Numbered from the stretch's first letter, positions 52,544-60,796 are shown. The stretch: 64,000 bases of DNA from a bacterium BMS3Abin14 (GCA_002897695.1 BDTG01000039.1:16817-80816); one strand, 5' to 3'. Notes: generated by a model from the sequence alone, not told the origin. A program made the numbers and translations.

Positions 52544-53503
52544 TTATTTCTGCGGCTTCGCGGATTTTAAATACCGATAAAAATCGCTGTCGGTGGTAAG
52601 CACCAGTGTGCTGGTGCCGTTCACGCCCTCCTTGTAGTTCTCCAGGGTCCTCAGGAAAGCGTAGAACTCGGGATCCTTGTTGTAGGCGCGCCCGTAGATC
52701 TTCGTGGCCTCAGCGTCACCCTTGCCCTGGATCTCCTGCACCTTGCGGTAGGCCATGGATCTTATCTGCCTAAGCTCGCGCTCCATCTCTCCCAGGATCT
52801 CGGCGCTCCGGCCCTCCCCTTCCGATCTGAACTGGGCCGCGATGCGTTTTCGTTCGGAGATCATGCGCTCGTAGACCTTCTCACGGACGCTCTTGACGTA
52901 GTCCAGGCGCTTGATCCTCACGTCCACAAGCTCGATCCCGTACTGGGGAATGATCTTCCGCGCATTGGCCAAAATGATCCGCGTGATCTCCTCCCTCCCA
53001 CGAGCGATCTTCCTTTTGAGCTCCTCCTCCCGCTCCTTGGGGATGGCCTCGAGTTCCTTGCCCTCGGGGATCACCCAGGAGGTGCTTCGGACCAGTTCCA
53101 CCAGCTCGCTGTTGGACACCTCGTCCCGGACCACGGAATCGATGATGTCGTCCAGCCGCGATTGAGCCCCTGCTTCGGTGGCGACATTCTCTAAAAACTT
53201 CTTGGCGTCCGCGATCCTCCAGCGCGCCGTGGTGTCCACCCAGATGAACTCACGCCCCTTGGTGGGGATCTGGTTGGGATCGCCGTCCCACACGAGAAGG
53301 CGTTTCTCGAAGACCCGGACCTCCTGGACGAAGGGCAGCTTGAAGTGAAGACCCGCATCGGTGATGGTGTCCCCCACGGTGCGGCCGAACTGGAGGATGA
53401 TGGCCTGCTTGCCCTCCTCCAGGGTAAAGTACGATCCGGAAAGGACGATGAGGACCGCGAGGATCAGGACGGTCAGGATGGTTAACTTGATGGACGACTT
53501 CAT
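52544..53503 (-). CDS. hflC: HflC, FtsH-associated stomatin/prohibitin-like protein
   Basis: A 319-residue SPFH-domain membrane protein. An N-terminal helix (about residues 6-25) is followed by EEGKQAIILQFGRTVG and GLHFKLPFVQEVRVFEKRLL; LVDVRIKRLDYVKSVREKVYERM and a long coiled coil (about 210-270) follow. With HflK it forms a cage round FtsH and limits its access to membrane substrates. ATG 53503 overlaps the hflK stop (ATGA). A longer frame to 53554 lies inside hflK. Confidence 0.93.
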   Translation of the reverse strand: MKSSIKLTILTVLILAVLIVLSGSYFTLEEGKQAIILQFGRTVGDTITDAGLHFKLPFVQEVRVFEKRLLVWDGDPNQIPTKGREFIWVDTTARWRIADAKKFLENVATEAGAQSRLDDIIDSVVRDEVSNSELVELVRSTSWVIPEGKELEAIPKEREEELKRKIARGREEITRIILANARKIIPQYGIELVDVRIKRLDYVKSVREKVYERMISERKRIAAQFRSEGEGRSAEILGEMERELRQIRSMAYRKVQEIQGKGDAEATKIYGRAYNKDPEFYAFLRTLENYKEGVNGTSTLVLTTDSDFYRYLKSAKPQK

Positions 53504-54564
53504 TTCGCACCCCCTTGCACATCCGGCGACATGCCCGAATCGAGACTTATCCACGGCACCAGGGCCTTCTGGTTCTCGTCCACGACGTAGATCCCCTTCA
53601 CACCTTTAAGGTATTCACCCATGGCCTCCAGGTACAGCCGCCGCCGTGTGACCTGGGGGGCACTCCGGTATTGCGTCAGGATGGCCTCGAAGCGGGTCGC
53701 CTCACCCTCGGCGCGGTTGACGCGCTCCGTGGCGTACCCTTGGGCCTCGCTGATGCTCTGCTCCGCCACACCGCGGGCCTTGGGGATCTCCCGGTTGGCC
53801 TGCTCCTGGGCCTGGTTGATGGTGCGTTCCTTGTCCTGCCGTGACTCGTTGACCTCGTTAAAGGCCGGTTTCACGGGGTCGGGAGGGGTCACGTCCTGGA
53901 GCTCCACAGTGACGAGGCGCACCCCGGATTTGTATTCGGAAAGGATCGACTGGATCTCCTTCTTCGCCTCGCTGGCGATCTCCACACGGCCCGTGGTCAG
54001 AACAGCGCTCCCGAGGCGGTTGCCCACCGCGCGCCGCATGATCGCCTCCGTGATGTCGCGAATCGTCTTCCGTGTGTCACGCACGTTGAACAGGTAGGCG
54101 ATGGGGTCTTGGATCCGGTACTGTACGATCCACTGGACGTCGATGACGTTCAGGTCCCCCGTGAGCATCAGCGACTCGTCCTGGTAGGAGCGGCCACCCG
54201 AGTACTGTGTCCGCTCACCGGGATTGACCGCAGTGGTTCTGAAACCGAATTCCTCTTTGAGAACGCGCGCGGTTGGTACCAGTTTGACCGTCTCGATCAA
54301 AAACGGCAGTTTGAAGTGAAGCCCCGGGCCGGCCGTGCGCGAGACCTCCCCGAACCTCTGCACGACGCCTGTCTCTTCCGGCTGGACCGTGAACCAGGAG
54401 GTCCATGCCGCAAAGGCCAGCAGCGCAAGAATGAGGAGGGAAGGCAGGAAGGACGCTCCGCCCTTGAACCCCTGGAACCCTTTGAACTTCTGGCGGATCT
54501 GCTCCAGGGAATCATCGAGGGACGGCTGGGACTCTCCGTTGGTCGGATTCCATTTAAAAGCCAT
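53500..54564 (-). CDS. hflK: HflK, FtsH-associated SPFH protein
   Basis: A 354-residue protein. It has a short cytoplasmic head (FKWNPTNGESQPSLDD), a membrane helix near residues 40-58, the SPFH domain (EETGVVQRFGEVSRTAGPGLHFKLPF..., then VQWIVQYRIQDPIAYLFNVRD) and a helical arm rich in E, A and R (about 225-300). The ATG at 54564 has GGAGG upstream. The partner protease gene ftsH is 15 kb away, not adjacent. Confidence 0.93.
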   Translation of the reverse strand: MAFKWNPTNGESQPSLDDSLEQIRQKFKGFQGFKGGASFLPSLLILALLAFAAWTSWFTVQPEETGVVQRFGEVSRTAGPGLHFKLPFLIETVKLVPTARVLKEEFGFRTTAVNPGERTQYSGGRSYQDESLMLTGDLNVIDVQWIVQYRIQDPIAYLFNVRDTRKTIRDITEAIMRRAVGNRLGSAVLTTGRVEIASEAKKEIQSILSEYKSGVRLVTVELQDVTPPDPVKPAFNEVNESRQDKERTINQAQEQANREIPKARGVAEQSISEAQGYATERVNRAEGEATRFEAILTQYRSAPQVTRRRLYLEAMGEYLKGVKGIYVVDENQKALVPWISLDSGMSPDVQGGAK

Positions 54565-55166
54565 AAAGCTACTACCTCCTTCGAGTAAAAAAGACTTACG
54601 AATCACGGCATTTCTTAATTCTACATTATTTCCACCAACTTTTCAGGGAACTGACTCAAAAAATGTGTTGTGGGTCCGTATCCTACACGAAATAACGGGA
54701 AACACCTAATAACGATACACTGATTACGGATTACGGATCAAACCTTTGGCAGGCGCCTGAAGACCCTCCTTTACCCCTCAAGGCGGTTTCTAACAGGGAT
54801 GAAGGGGATAGATAAAGGGGATGAGTCAAAACCATTTAACGCAGAGGGCCGCTGAGGGCACCTCTCCCAGGTGCAGCCGTACACCTCTTGGTGCTGTCCT
54901 GGATCGTTTTCCGGACACGGTCATTGTTGGACGTGGGGTCATTTCCGCATCTTTAGTGATTTCATAGCTGTGAAAAACATCCTGATCATAAATTATCTCA
55001 TCGTAGAGAATTCAATTACGCGTCAAAGGAATTTAAGATTTCATTCACCGCTGGCGCACCTGATCTACGCTGATTTACGCCGCCCTTTATTACCCCCACA
55101 AGGTCGACAGAGGCGCCGCCCAAAGACGATCACCGAGCGGCAGGGTTTCGGTTCCGTCGTAAAGGA
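54565..55166. other. Long spacer upstream of hflKC
   Basis: No gene supported on either strand. Contains 'gattacggattacggat' heptamers (54722-54740), 'ggatgaaggggatagataaagggg' (54797-54822), a 'cgcagagggccgctgaggg' word (54840-54858) and 'ctgatctacgctgatttacgc' (55060-55080). The rest is unremarkable and probably holds the hflK promoter. Confidence 0.5.
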
Positions 55167-55580
55167 TCACCCCCAGCCGGAAAACGTCACCGGCAACCGG
55201 GCGAGAACGAAATTCAGCACCTCTTCAGCCGCGTCCAAAGCCTCCTGCGCATCTTTCCTTGCCGGCTCCAGAACATCTCCCGGGTAGCGAAATGCAATCG
55301 CGTAAGGCGTCAGCAAATCGGCAATATCCATCAACTCCGCAAAGGTCGGGTCGCTCTGCATGCATTGCTCAACCAGCACGGAAAGAGCATGGACTTTCTG
55401 GAAAGGTGTATCTTTAAGGGTCAGATACGCTTTGAAGGCCTTTTCCGCCGTCTGCTGACAGTGGTAGACAGCCGTATCAAGCAAAGGCGGGTCAGCGATG
55501 AAAAGTTGTCCGGCGGAACGGAGATCGTGTTCCGCCCTCACCAGCCACTGCCGGATTTCATGGACTTTTGGATCAACCAT
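55167..55580 (-). CDS. HEPN-domain protein
   Basis: A 137-residue helical protein. VRAEHDLRSAGQLF, YHCQQTAEKAFKAYLTLKD (the H/Q-x-A-E-K-x-x-K-A signature, about residues 37-55), VHALSVLVEQC and YAIAFRYPGDV are HEPN motifs. It pairs with the MNT nucleotidyltransferase gene just upstream (8-base overlap) as a toxin-antitoxin or MNT-HEPN module. Confidence 0.85.
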   Translation of the reverse strand: MVDPKVHEIRQWLVRAEHDLRSAGQLFIADPPLLDTAVYHCQQTAEKAFKAYLTLKDTPFQKVHALSVLVEQCMQSDPTFAELMDIADLLTPYAIAFRYPGDVLEPARKDAQEALDAAEEVLNFVLARLPVTFSGWG

Positions 55581-55893
55581 GAAGGACCTTTCCCTCTTCC
55601 ATGACTTTTCTGGCCAGCGAGGTGACCACTTGTCTGCTGCGCTCCACTTCATCATGGGTCTGGACCACCACGTCGACAGGAACACCTATGCCGCGCAAAG
55701 AACGGTAGATCCCCCTGGCACGGCGATAGGCAGGCTGGTCCGAGGAGTGGATAACGACAAACAGATCAAGGTCGCTGTCCACAGTAGGCTGCCCCCAGGC
55801 ATATGAACCAAAGAGAACAATCTTCACCGGATGGACGGCTTCAACAATCCGGCGTGTGATCTCATTGAGTATCTCGGGACTGAATTCTTTCAT
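55573..55893 (-). CDS. MNT-family nucleotidyltransferase
   Basis: A 106-residue minimal nucleotidyltransferase. VKIVLFGSYAWGQPTVDSDLDLFVV (about residues 23-47) has the G-S-x(10)-D-x-D motif, and a third acidic residue is in VDVVVQTHDE. It probably modifies the HEPN partner encoded directly downstream. Confidence 0.87.
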   Translation of the reverse strand: MKEFSPEILNEITRRIVEAVHPVKIVLFGSYAWGQPTVDSDLDLFVVIHSSDQPAYRRARGIYRSLRGIGVPVDVVVQTHDEVERSRQVVTSLARKVMEEGKVLHG

Positions 55894-56020
55894 GGGTTCA
55901 CTATATCACAACAAATTACCGCTGAAACAAAACTATCGTGTACAATCCGTGCCTCAAGTTTCTTTCAGGTTCCAGGGGGACAGTCCAGAGACCAAGCCCA
56001 ACAGACTACCCTTTAATTTT

Positions 56021-56132
56021 GGTTCATCCGGTTAATGCGTACCTTATTATTTTTCTGTCATTGCGAGCCTGAGTGAAACCGCGGCGCGGCAATCTCATGC
56101 GGCCTGTCGCGGCAAAGTTCGAAGAACGAAGA
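56021..56132. repeat. MITE end plus REP-like element inserted into a RelE gene
   Basis: GGTTCATCCGGTTAATGCGT.. (56023-56045) matches the MITE inverted end, and 'tctgtcattgcgagc..ggcgcggcaatctc' (56051-56095) matches the REP core. The RelE reading frame is read through it, which replaces the toxin's natural C-terminus. Confidence 0.7.
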
Positions 56133-56350
56133 CGGAAGCTAAAAAGATCACCATCAAGGTCAAAAACCACCCGATAATCGCCGATTCTGAATCGAAAGGT
56201 TCCCAGAGCAGGGTTGGTTAACCGTTTGGAATGTTTTAACGGATCTGCCGCAAATCGAAGAAGCGCTTTACCTATGCGTGCTTTGACACTCTGATCAAGT
56301 TTTTGAATATCCTTGACTGCTCGCCGGGTGTAGACCAGGCCAAAGCTCAT
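56024..56350 (-). pseudogene. RelE/ParE-family toxin with a repeat-derived C-terminus
   Basis: Residues 1-66 are typical RelE: LVYTRRAVKDIQKLDQSVKARIGKAL, LTNPALGTFRFRIGDYRVVFDLDGD. After that the frame passes into REP/MITE sequence and encodes about 40 residues of arginine-rich repeat (RLPRRGFTQARNDRK). The normal last strand with the catalytic H-R-x-x-V/I-Y is missing, so activity is doubtful. It overlaps its antitoxin by 4 bases. Confidence 0.78.
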
Positions 56351-56547
56351 TGCCCGAAAACTTCATCATGGCTCCTGGTCCGACCATTCCCGTAATCAGC
56401 CCTGGCCTCCCTGATGCTCGTTAGATATTCCGGGCAGGTAGCAGCGAGCAGGTCTTCAAGAAAATCTTCCCGATCCTTCCTTTTCATCTTCTTGACTGCC
56501 GCAATGATTTTTTCGGTATCGATTTCCATTTTCAGCGCTGTGGACAT
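56347..56547 (-). CDS. Small antitoxin of the RelE module
   Basis: A 66-residue protein: MEIDTEKIIAAVKKMKRKDREDFLEDLLAATCPEYL is a helical segment followed by IREARADYGNGRTRSHDEVF, a toxin-binding tail typical of RelB/Phd-like partners. GGGGG precedes ATG 56547. The first 24 codons, the ribosome site and about 70 upstream bases are duplicated at 58681-58830. Confidence 0.78.
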   Translation of the reverse strand: MSTALKMEIDTEKIIAAVKKMKRKDREDFLEDLLAATCPEYLTSIREARADYGNGRTRSHDEVFGQ

Positions 56548-57148
56548 GATCGACCCCCGCTTTTGATACTTTCCAGAAATAATCCTCTCACAATCTACAA
56601 GAACTTTCGATCCCAGGCAAGAGACAGGCGAGGGGCTAGAGGCTATGGGTAATAGCACAGTCCAGAACCTGAATCTTTTTAGCCGCCAGACTGGAGCCCG
56701 GGGCGAGATCGCGTCATCCGGTCCCTATTCGCGATGACATCTTTTCTCCGTTGGACATTGGACCTTGGACGTTGGACGTTTTTATAGCCCCTCGCCCAAG
56801 TTGCTGCTCGTCCTTGTTGCCCTGGATGAAAGTGAACTTTGATCCAGGGTGTAGGATGATGACTTTGAAAAAAGTCATCGACGCGCCCACTGAGGGGCGC
56901 CCAAATCAAAGATTTGTGAGGAAAGTGAAAATGACACTTTTCGCTTTCCGTGGAGTAAAAAGCCATCAATGGACTTTTTACGCCCCTATCAACGGAGAAA
57001 TCAGCCGATTTCAAGGAAATCCCGCTCCTGTCAGGGAGCGGTTGGGTGAGGGACGGAATCGTTCCGGTGTTTGCCTTATCCCCTTCATCCACTCCACCTG
57101 CCACGTCGAAGTCACCGAAATGTGTGACGAAGACGGGTCCCTGTTGAA
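56548..57148. other. Spacer with a five-hairpin copy and heptamer arrays
   Basis: Bases 56620-56655 have 'ggggctagaggctatggg'. Bases 56747-56775 are a 'ggacattggaccttggacgttggac' 7-bp array. Bases 56856-56983 are the reverse five-hairpin copy. Bases 57062-57148 match 50850-50890 (reverse) and 60797-60850. No gene seen. Confidence 0.6.
56856..56983 (-). repeat. Five-hairpin element, near-complete reverse copy
   Basis: In order: hairpin 5 (GATGACTTT..AAAGTCATC, 56858-56879), hairpin 4 (GCGCCC-actgag-GGGCGC, 56883-56900), a shortened hairpin 3 (CAAATC-aaa-GATTTG, 56902-56916), hairpin 2 (GGAAAGTGAAAA..TTTTCGCTTTCC, 56920-56949) and hairpin 1 (GTAAAAAGCCAT-ca-ATGGACTTTTTAC, 56955-56981). The shortened hairpin 3 keeps its symmetry. 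Confidence 0.88.
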
Positions 57149-57550
57149 TCAGCCTTTGCATCCGCTTTTTCCCATGCTGTTCAACCAGGTCTGCAGCAAA
57201 GCAGCGTAACCGGCCAGGCGGGAGAAGATCTTCCGGGCAAGTTCTTCGTTGTAGGTGTGGACGGTAAGGTTTCTGTCATCGGCCATCTCCAGGGCCAGGC
57301 GGACCTGGTCTTCGGTGAGTAAGCCGACCTGCAGACATGCGCGCATTACCCCCTTTGGCGAACCCACCTCCAGGCCCTCTCTTTCCCTCAATAATAGTTG
57401 AGCCGCTTTCCATGTCGCCTCGAACGTGTATTCGAAGCGCTGTATCGCGGCATCCCTGACAACATTGTCGCCGGCGTCATCCAGCGGAAGCTCACAGAAT
57501 GTCGCAAGCGCCTTATCGGCTACCTGTAAACGCTCCTTTAAACGGTCCAT
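57149..57550 (-). CDS. HEPN/HI0074-type nucleotidyltransferase-binding protein
   Basis: A 133-residue helical protein: RLKERLQVADKALATF, DAAIQRFEYTFEATWKAAQLLL (the R-F-E-x-x-x-E-x-x-W-K signature), GSPKGVMRACLQVGLL and DDRNLTVHTYNEELARKIF (R-N-x-x-V/x-H-x-Y). This is the NTase_sub_bind (PF08780) HEPN family. It pairs with the MNT gene upstream, overlapping 13 bases. Its stop lies in repeat sequence, which may have altered the last residues. Confidence 0.88.
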   Translation of the reverse strand: MDRLKERLQVADKALATFCELPLDDAGDNVVRDAAIQRFEYTFEATWKAAQLLLREREGLEVGSPKGVMRACLQVGLLTEDQVRLALEMADDRNLTVHTYNEELARKIFSRLAGYAALLQTWLNSMGKSGCKG

Positions 57551-57855
57551 ATGATACCCTCCGCGAGTACGCGTTCTCTGAAGGCCTCATCCGTTTGCGA
57601 AAGATCAACCAATTCCACACTGAACGGCACATAGCTCTCCTGGAGAGATTCCCGAATCCGGCTCAAAAGTCCCGCCGGAAGTTCTCTCACCGGCAGAACG
57701 GCGACATCGATATCAGAGGCCCTTCCAGCCTTGCCCGTAGCGTGCGACCCGAAGAGAAAAACCTGGGCGTCATGCCCCAGCAACCCTTTCAATACAAGGC
57801 GCTTGACCTGGTCCAGGTCGTGCTCAATATTTTTTCCGGAGTCTTTTTTACGCAT
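57538..57855 (-). CDS. MNT-family nucleotidyltransferase (HI0073-type)
   Basis: A 105-residue protein with AQVFLFGSHATGKAGRASDIDVAVL (about residues 31-55), the G-S-x(10)-S-D-I-D catalytic loop, and VELVDLSQTDEAFRERV as the third acidic strand and tail. It is the partner of the HI0074-type HEPN protein. Confidence 0.88.
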   Translation of the reverse strand: MRKKDSGKNIEHDLDQVKRLVLKGLLGHDAQVFLFGSHATGKAGRASDIDVAVLPVRELPAGLLSRIRESLQESYVPFSVELVDLSQTDEAFRERVLAEGIIWTV

Positions 57856-57871
57856 GGCTTCCGCCTTTATC

Positions 57872-57920
57872 CGCGGTGAATGACTTTAAGGCTTATTGGC
57901 CGCTGATGCACACTGATAGT
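57872..57920. repeat. Copy of the 'gaatgactttaaggcttattggccgctgat' family
   Basis: A 45-50-bp word also present at 52284, 50005 and, decayed, 62980. It lies just upstream of an MNT gene start (57855). Confidence 0.65.
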
Positions 57921-57955
57921 TCTAAACCTGGGAACAGGAATGGATCGCCATCAAT

Positions 57956-58348
57956 TTACCTGGTCAGTAACGCGTCCGCTTCATCCATGGCCTCGGCAGC
58001 GAAACGCGCCAGATCTCGGGCATCTTCCAGGGACGGGGCTCCGTTGGGCAACAGACCAGACTCGGTGGGATAACGTGAGTCTATATACAGTTTGTTGAGC
58101 AGACTCAGGGTATCCTCATCCCAGTCTATGGAATAATCCCGCTCCGCAGCAGCTTTCAATGTCAGCAAACTGTGGGTTTTTCCGACCTCAATATCAATCT
58201 CCTCCAGGAGCGCCTTCAGGCATTTCTCGACACACTGCTGCGCATGGAAAGCGACTACTGCCGCCAGGTTCGGCTTGTCAAGAATGGCGTTAATGGTTTC
58301 GAGATCGGCCCTGGCCGATCTGAGCCAGTCGGTGGTAACGGCTTTCAC
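57956..58348 (-). CDS. HEPN-domain protein
   Basis: A 130-residue protein: WLRSARADLETINAIL, AFHAQQCVEKCLKALLEE (signature, about residues 34-51), GKTHSLLTLKAAAE and YIDSRYPTE...DARDLARFAAEAM. It is the AbiV/HEPN (PF05168) type and pairs with the MNT gene that overlaps it by 4 bases upstream. Confidence 0.87.
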   Translation of the reverse strand: MKAVTTDWLRSARADLETINAILDKPNLAAVVAFHAQQCVEKCLKALLEEIDIEVGKTHSLLTLKAAAERDYSIDWDEDTLSLLNKLYIDSRYPTESGLLPNGAPSLEDARDLARFAAEAMDEADALLTR

Positions 58349-58677
58349 GAGAGCTCGACCCCTTCACGCAGCGCCCGGCGGACAAAGAGGCTCCCGCCCG
58401 CCTTGATTTTTTCGAACTCAGAACGAGTATAAACCAGCAGATCGATGGGATATCTCTTTTCAATTTCCCGTATGGCGCGGCTGACTTGGAGGTAATTGGT
58501 GCAACTCTCCCGGAAGTTCCCCGGCGAAGTATCCTGGTCAAGAACAACGATCAGGTCGATATCGCTGTCGGGACCGGCCGTGCCCGATGCCTCGGAACCA
58601 AACAGAATAATTTTGTCGATCCCGCCGGATGACTTGATTTTTTCCACCAGTTCTTTTTTTACTCCATCAGTCAGCAT
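58345..58677 (-). CDS. MNT-family nucleotidyltransferase
   Basis: A 110-residue protein with DKIILFGSEASGTAGPDSDIDLIVVLDQ (about residues 21-48), the nucleotidyltransferase loop, then ISREIEKRYPIDLLVYT-like strand with the third Asp. It sits directly behind a duplicated antitoxin fragment, whose reading frame ends inside this gene's start, so the MNT-HEPN pair may now use that module's promoter and ribosome site. Confidence 0.87.
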   Translation of the reverse strand: MLTDGVKKELVEKIKSSGGIDKIILFGSEASGTAGPDSDIDLIVVLDQDTSPGNFRESCTNYLQVSRAIREIEKRYPIDLLVYTRSEFEKIKAGGSLFVRRALREGVELS

Positions 58678-58756
58678 ATCTTACCTTCCTTTTCACCTTC
58701 TTGACTGCCGCAATGATTTTTTCGGTATCGATTTCCATTTTCAGCGCTGTGGACAT
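58667..58756 (-). pseudogene. Duplicated 5' fragment of the RelE-module antitoxin gene
   Basis: Encodes MSTALKMEIDTEKIIAAVKK, identical to the antitoxin at 56347-56547, then VKRK and five unrelated residues before a stop that overlaps the MNT gene start by about 11 bases. The homology continues upstream to about 58830, so the promoter and ribosome site were copied too. Confidence 0.85.
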
Positions 58757-59032
58757 GATCGACCCCCGCTTTTTGTACACTTCAGAAATAGTCCTCTCAC
58801 AATCTACAAGAACTTTCGATCCCAGGCAAGGCACAGAGGGTTATCCGCGTCCATCCGCGGCGCTGGGGTTTGAGGTTTGAGGTTTGAAGTTAAGACATGG
58901 AACCAGGAACCAGAAAAGGTAAGCGGAAGGGCGGCAACCTCAAACTTCAAACTCTCAAACCTCAAACTCGCCCTTACCGCTTACAGCCCGCATTTCCTGG
59001 CCGCCGGTACACGCGGGGGTCCCTGGTTCCGG
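58757..59032. other. Spacer with duplicated promoter and heptamer arrays
   Basis: Bases 58757-58830 duplicate 56548-56628. Bases 58868-58895 ('gggtttgaggtttgaggtttgaag') and 58938-58970 ('ctcaaacttcaaactctcaaacctcaaac') are inverted 7-8-bp arrays that could pair with each other. Confidence 0.65.
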
Positions 59033-60253
59033 TCAATACAGGAACCCGAAGACCCAAAGCGGTATCTTTCTTCCAAACCCATTTTCCATATCATCCACGG
59101 CCAGAAAGCTGTTTTCAATGTCCTTTATCTGATCAAACCCCTTGTTTCTGCCACCAATTTCAAAGAGGTATGCATCGTCAACCAGAAAGTCTCCTTGCCG
59201 CGGCGCCTTGAGCACGTGCCCGGTGCTGAGCATATTCAGAAAAAAAGTCTCCCGGATGGTTCCCGTGTCAGAGTCCGGTGCAAAGGCATGGATAAGGTTG
59301 GTGTTGTTAAGAAAAATCTTTTCCGGCTTCTCAAACCCACGGAGTCCCTTTCCGGAGCGACTCAGCCCCAGAACCAAACCACAGTCTTCCAGATATTTCA
59401 GATAGGTCTTGAGTGTGCGCTGATCGCCGACATCCGTCAGCTTTGTCAATTTATTAAAATCGGGAACAAATGGGACAGTCGCGGAAATGACCCGCAAAAG
59501 CGCCGCAATCTTTTTAACACTGTTTCCGGTCAGAGCGGGCTGAACAGCAATAAGGTCGCTCTCAATGGTCGTGTGCAGGTTCTGATTGAGCAGTTGATAA
59601 AACAGGGCTTCATCCCGATCCTCAAAATAGAATGGGTAATAGCCATGTTTGAGATAGGCCTTGAACAGCGCCAGGACCTTTTTCTCACGAAGTTTGTCGA
59701 CAATCTCGTGTGTTATGCGAACATGATCGCTTAATATATCCTCGAGGGTGCAGGAAGGCAGCCCAACATCGAGGGATATTTCGATATATTCCCGAAAGGA
59801 CATGCCCCACATTCGAATCTGCAAGGCTCTGCGGCTCAAATCATGGCTGCCTTTATAAATTTCCAGGGCTGAGCTTCCCGAGGCCAGAACGTTGAGCCCG
59901 GCAAAGGTATCGGTGATGGACTTGAGTTCCATGGACCACTGCGGATATTTGTGTATTTCATCAAAACATATGGTTTTACCACCGCGGTTGACGAACTGTT
60001 CAGCGATCTCGTACAGGCTCCGGGATCCAATGAGAAAATGATCCGCCTGAACATACAGGATGGTCTCACTCAATCTGTCCTGCCCACCCACATCCAGGAG
60101 ATGCTGGACCATGGCTGTGGTTTTACCTATGCCCCTCTGCCCCAGGATGACACACAATCTTCGGGACAAGTCGTGCTCCCGCAGCAAGTATCGCCTGTAG
60201 GGTCTGTTAAAAACCGTCAACTGGGTCTGGCTGAGCCGATAAAGATTTTCCAT
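59033..60253 (-). CDS. AAA-family ATPase, DUF4143-like
   Basis: A 406-residue protein. Walker A is VILGQRGIGKTTAMVQHLL (about residues 35-53), Walker B is GGKTICFDEIHKYPQWSMEL, and the sensor is LNVLASGSSALEIYKG. The later half has the LLRVISATVPFVPDFNKL winged-helix-like region and a FEIGGRNKGFDQI-type nuclease-like end. AGGA precedes ATG 60253; a longer frame to 60280 has no ribosome site. It differs from the other two DUF4143 proteins by clear sequence divergence. Confidence 0.85.
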   Translation of the reverse strand: MENLYRLSQTQLTVFNRPYRRYLLREHDLSRRLCVILGQRGIGKTTAMVQHLLDVGGQDRLSETILYVQADHFLIGSRSLYEIAEQFVNRGGKTICFDEIHKYPQWSMELKSITDTFAGLNVLASGSSALEIYKGSHDLSRRALQIRMWGMSFREYIEISLDVGLPSCTLEDILSDHVRITHEIVDKLREKKVLALFKAYLKHGYYPFYFEDRDEALFYQLLNQNLHTTIESDLIAVQPALTGNSVKKIAALLRVISATVPFVPDFNKLTKLTDVGDQRTLKTYLKYLEDCGLVLGLSRSGKGLRGFEKPEKIFLNNTNLIHAFAPDSDTGTIRETFFLNMLSTGHVLKAPRQGDFLVDDAYLFEIGGRNKGFDQIKDIENSFLAVDDMENGFGRKIPLWVFGFLY

Positions 60254-60412
60254 AAAGAATCCTTTTACATGGGATCGCATTACATATTATTCAAATAATA
60301 TTAGGAATGCAATACCATATTCCCTTATCCCTTATCCCCCGTTGAACCATCCTTCGCGCTTCGAGCTACGGCCGGCAAGCGTTGAACTTGGAACATTGAA
60401 CGCTTTCCCTAC

Positions 60413-60769
60413 TCATCCCCCGCCCTTGTGGGCCTCGGTGTCGCGGCGGTGGGCCTTCAGGTCGTTGGCGACACCATCGACCTTTTCCTCAACACGGACC
60501 AGCCGTTCATCCAGGCGATCGATCTTTTCATTCAACCGCTCATCCACGCGGTCCATCTTTTCATTCAGCATCTGGTGCCCTTCAACGACGATATCCATCT
60601 TGTGCTGGAAATTATCCATCAGCATGCCGCGCTGGTGGCTGAATTCTTCAATGATCTCGCCTTTGAATCGCTGATTCTCTTCCGAAATTTCTTCCTTGAA
60701 CTGACCAAACCGGTTATCGACAACCGTGGTAACAAGTTCGGCTATTTCTTTCAGGTCATCTTTTTTCAT
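60413..60769 (-). CDS. Coiled-coil protein of unknown function
   Basis: A 118-residue, highly charged protein that should be almost entirely helical, with repeats of D-E-R-L-x-E-K-x-D-R (MDRVDERLNEKIDRLDERL, about residues 71-89) forming a coiled coil. Its AAGG ribosome site and clean start suggest a real gene. I recognise no function; similar short coiled-coil proteins occur near restriction and toxin loci. Confidence 0.7.
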   Translation of the reverse strand: MKKDDLKEIAELVTTVVDNRFGQFKEEISEENQRFKGEIIEEFSHQRGMLMDNFQHKMDIVVEGHQMLNEKMDRVDERLNEKIDRLDERLVRVEEKVDGVANDLKAHRRDTEAHKGGG

Positions 60770-60796
60770 CCTTGATTCCTATCCCCCTCCATCCCT

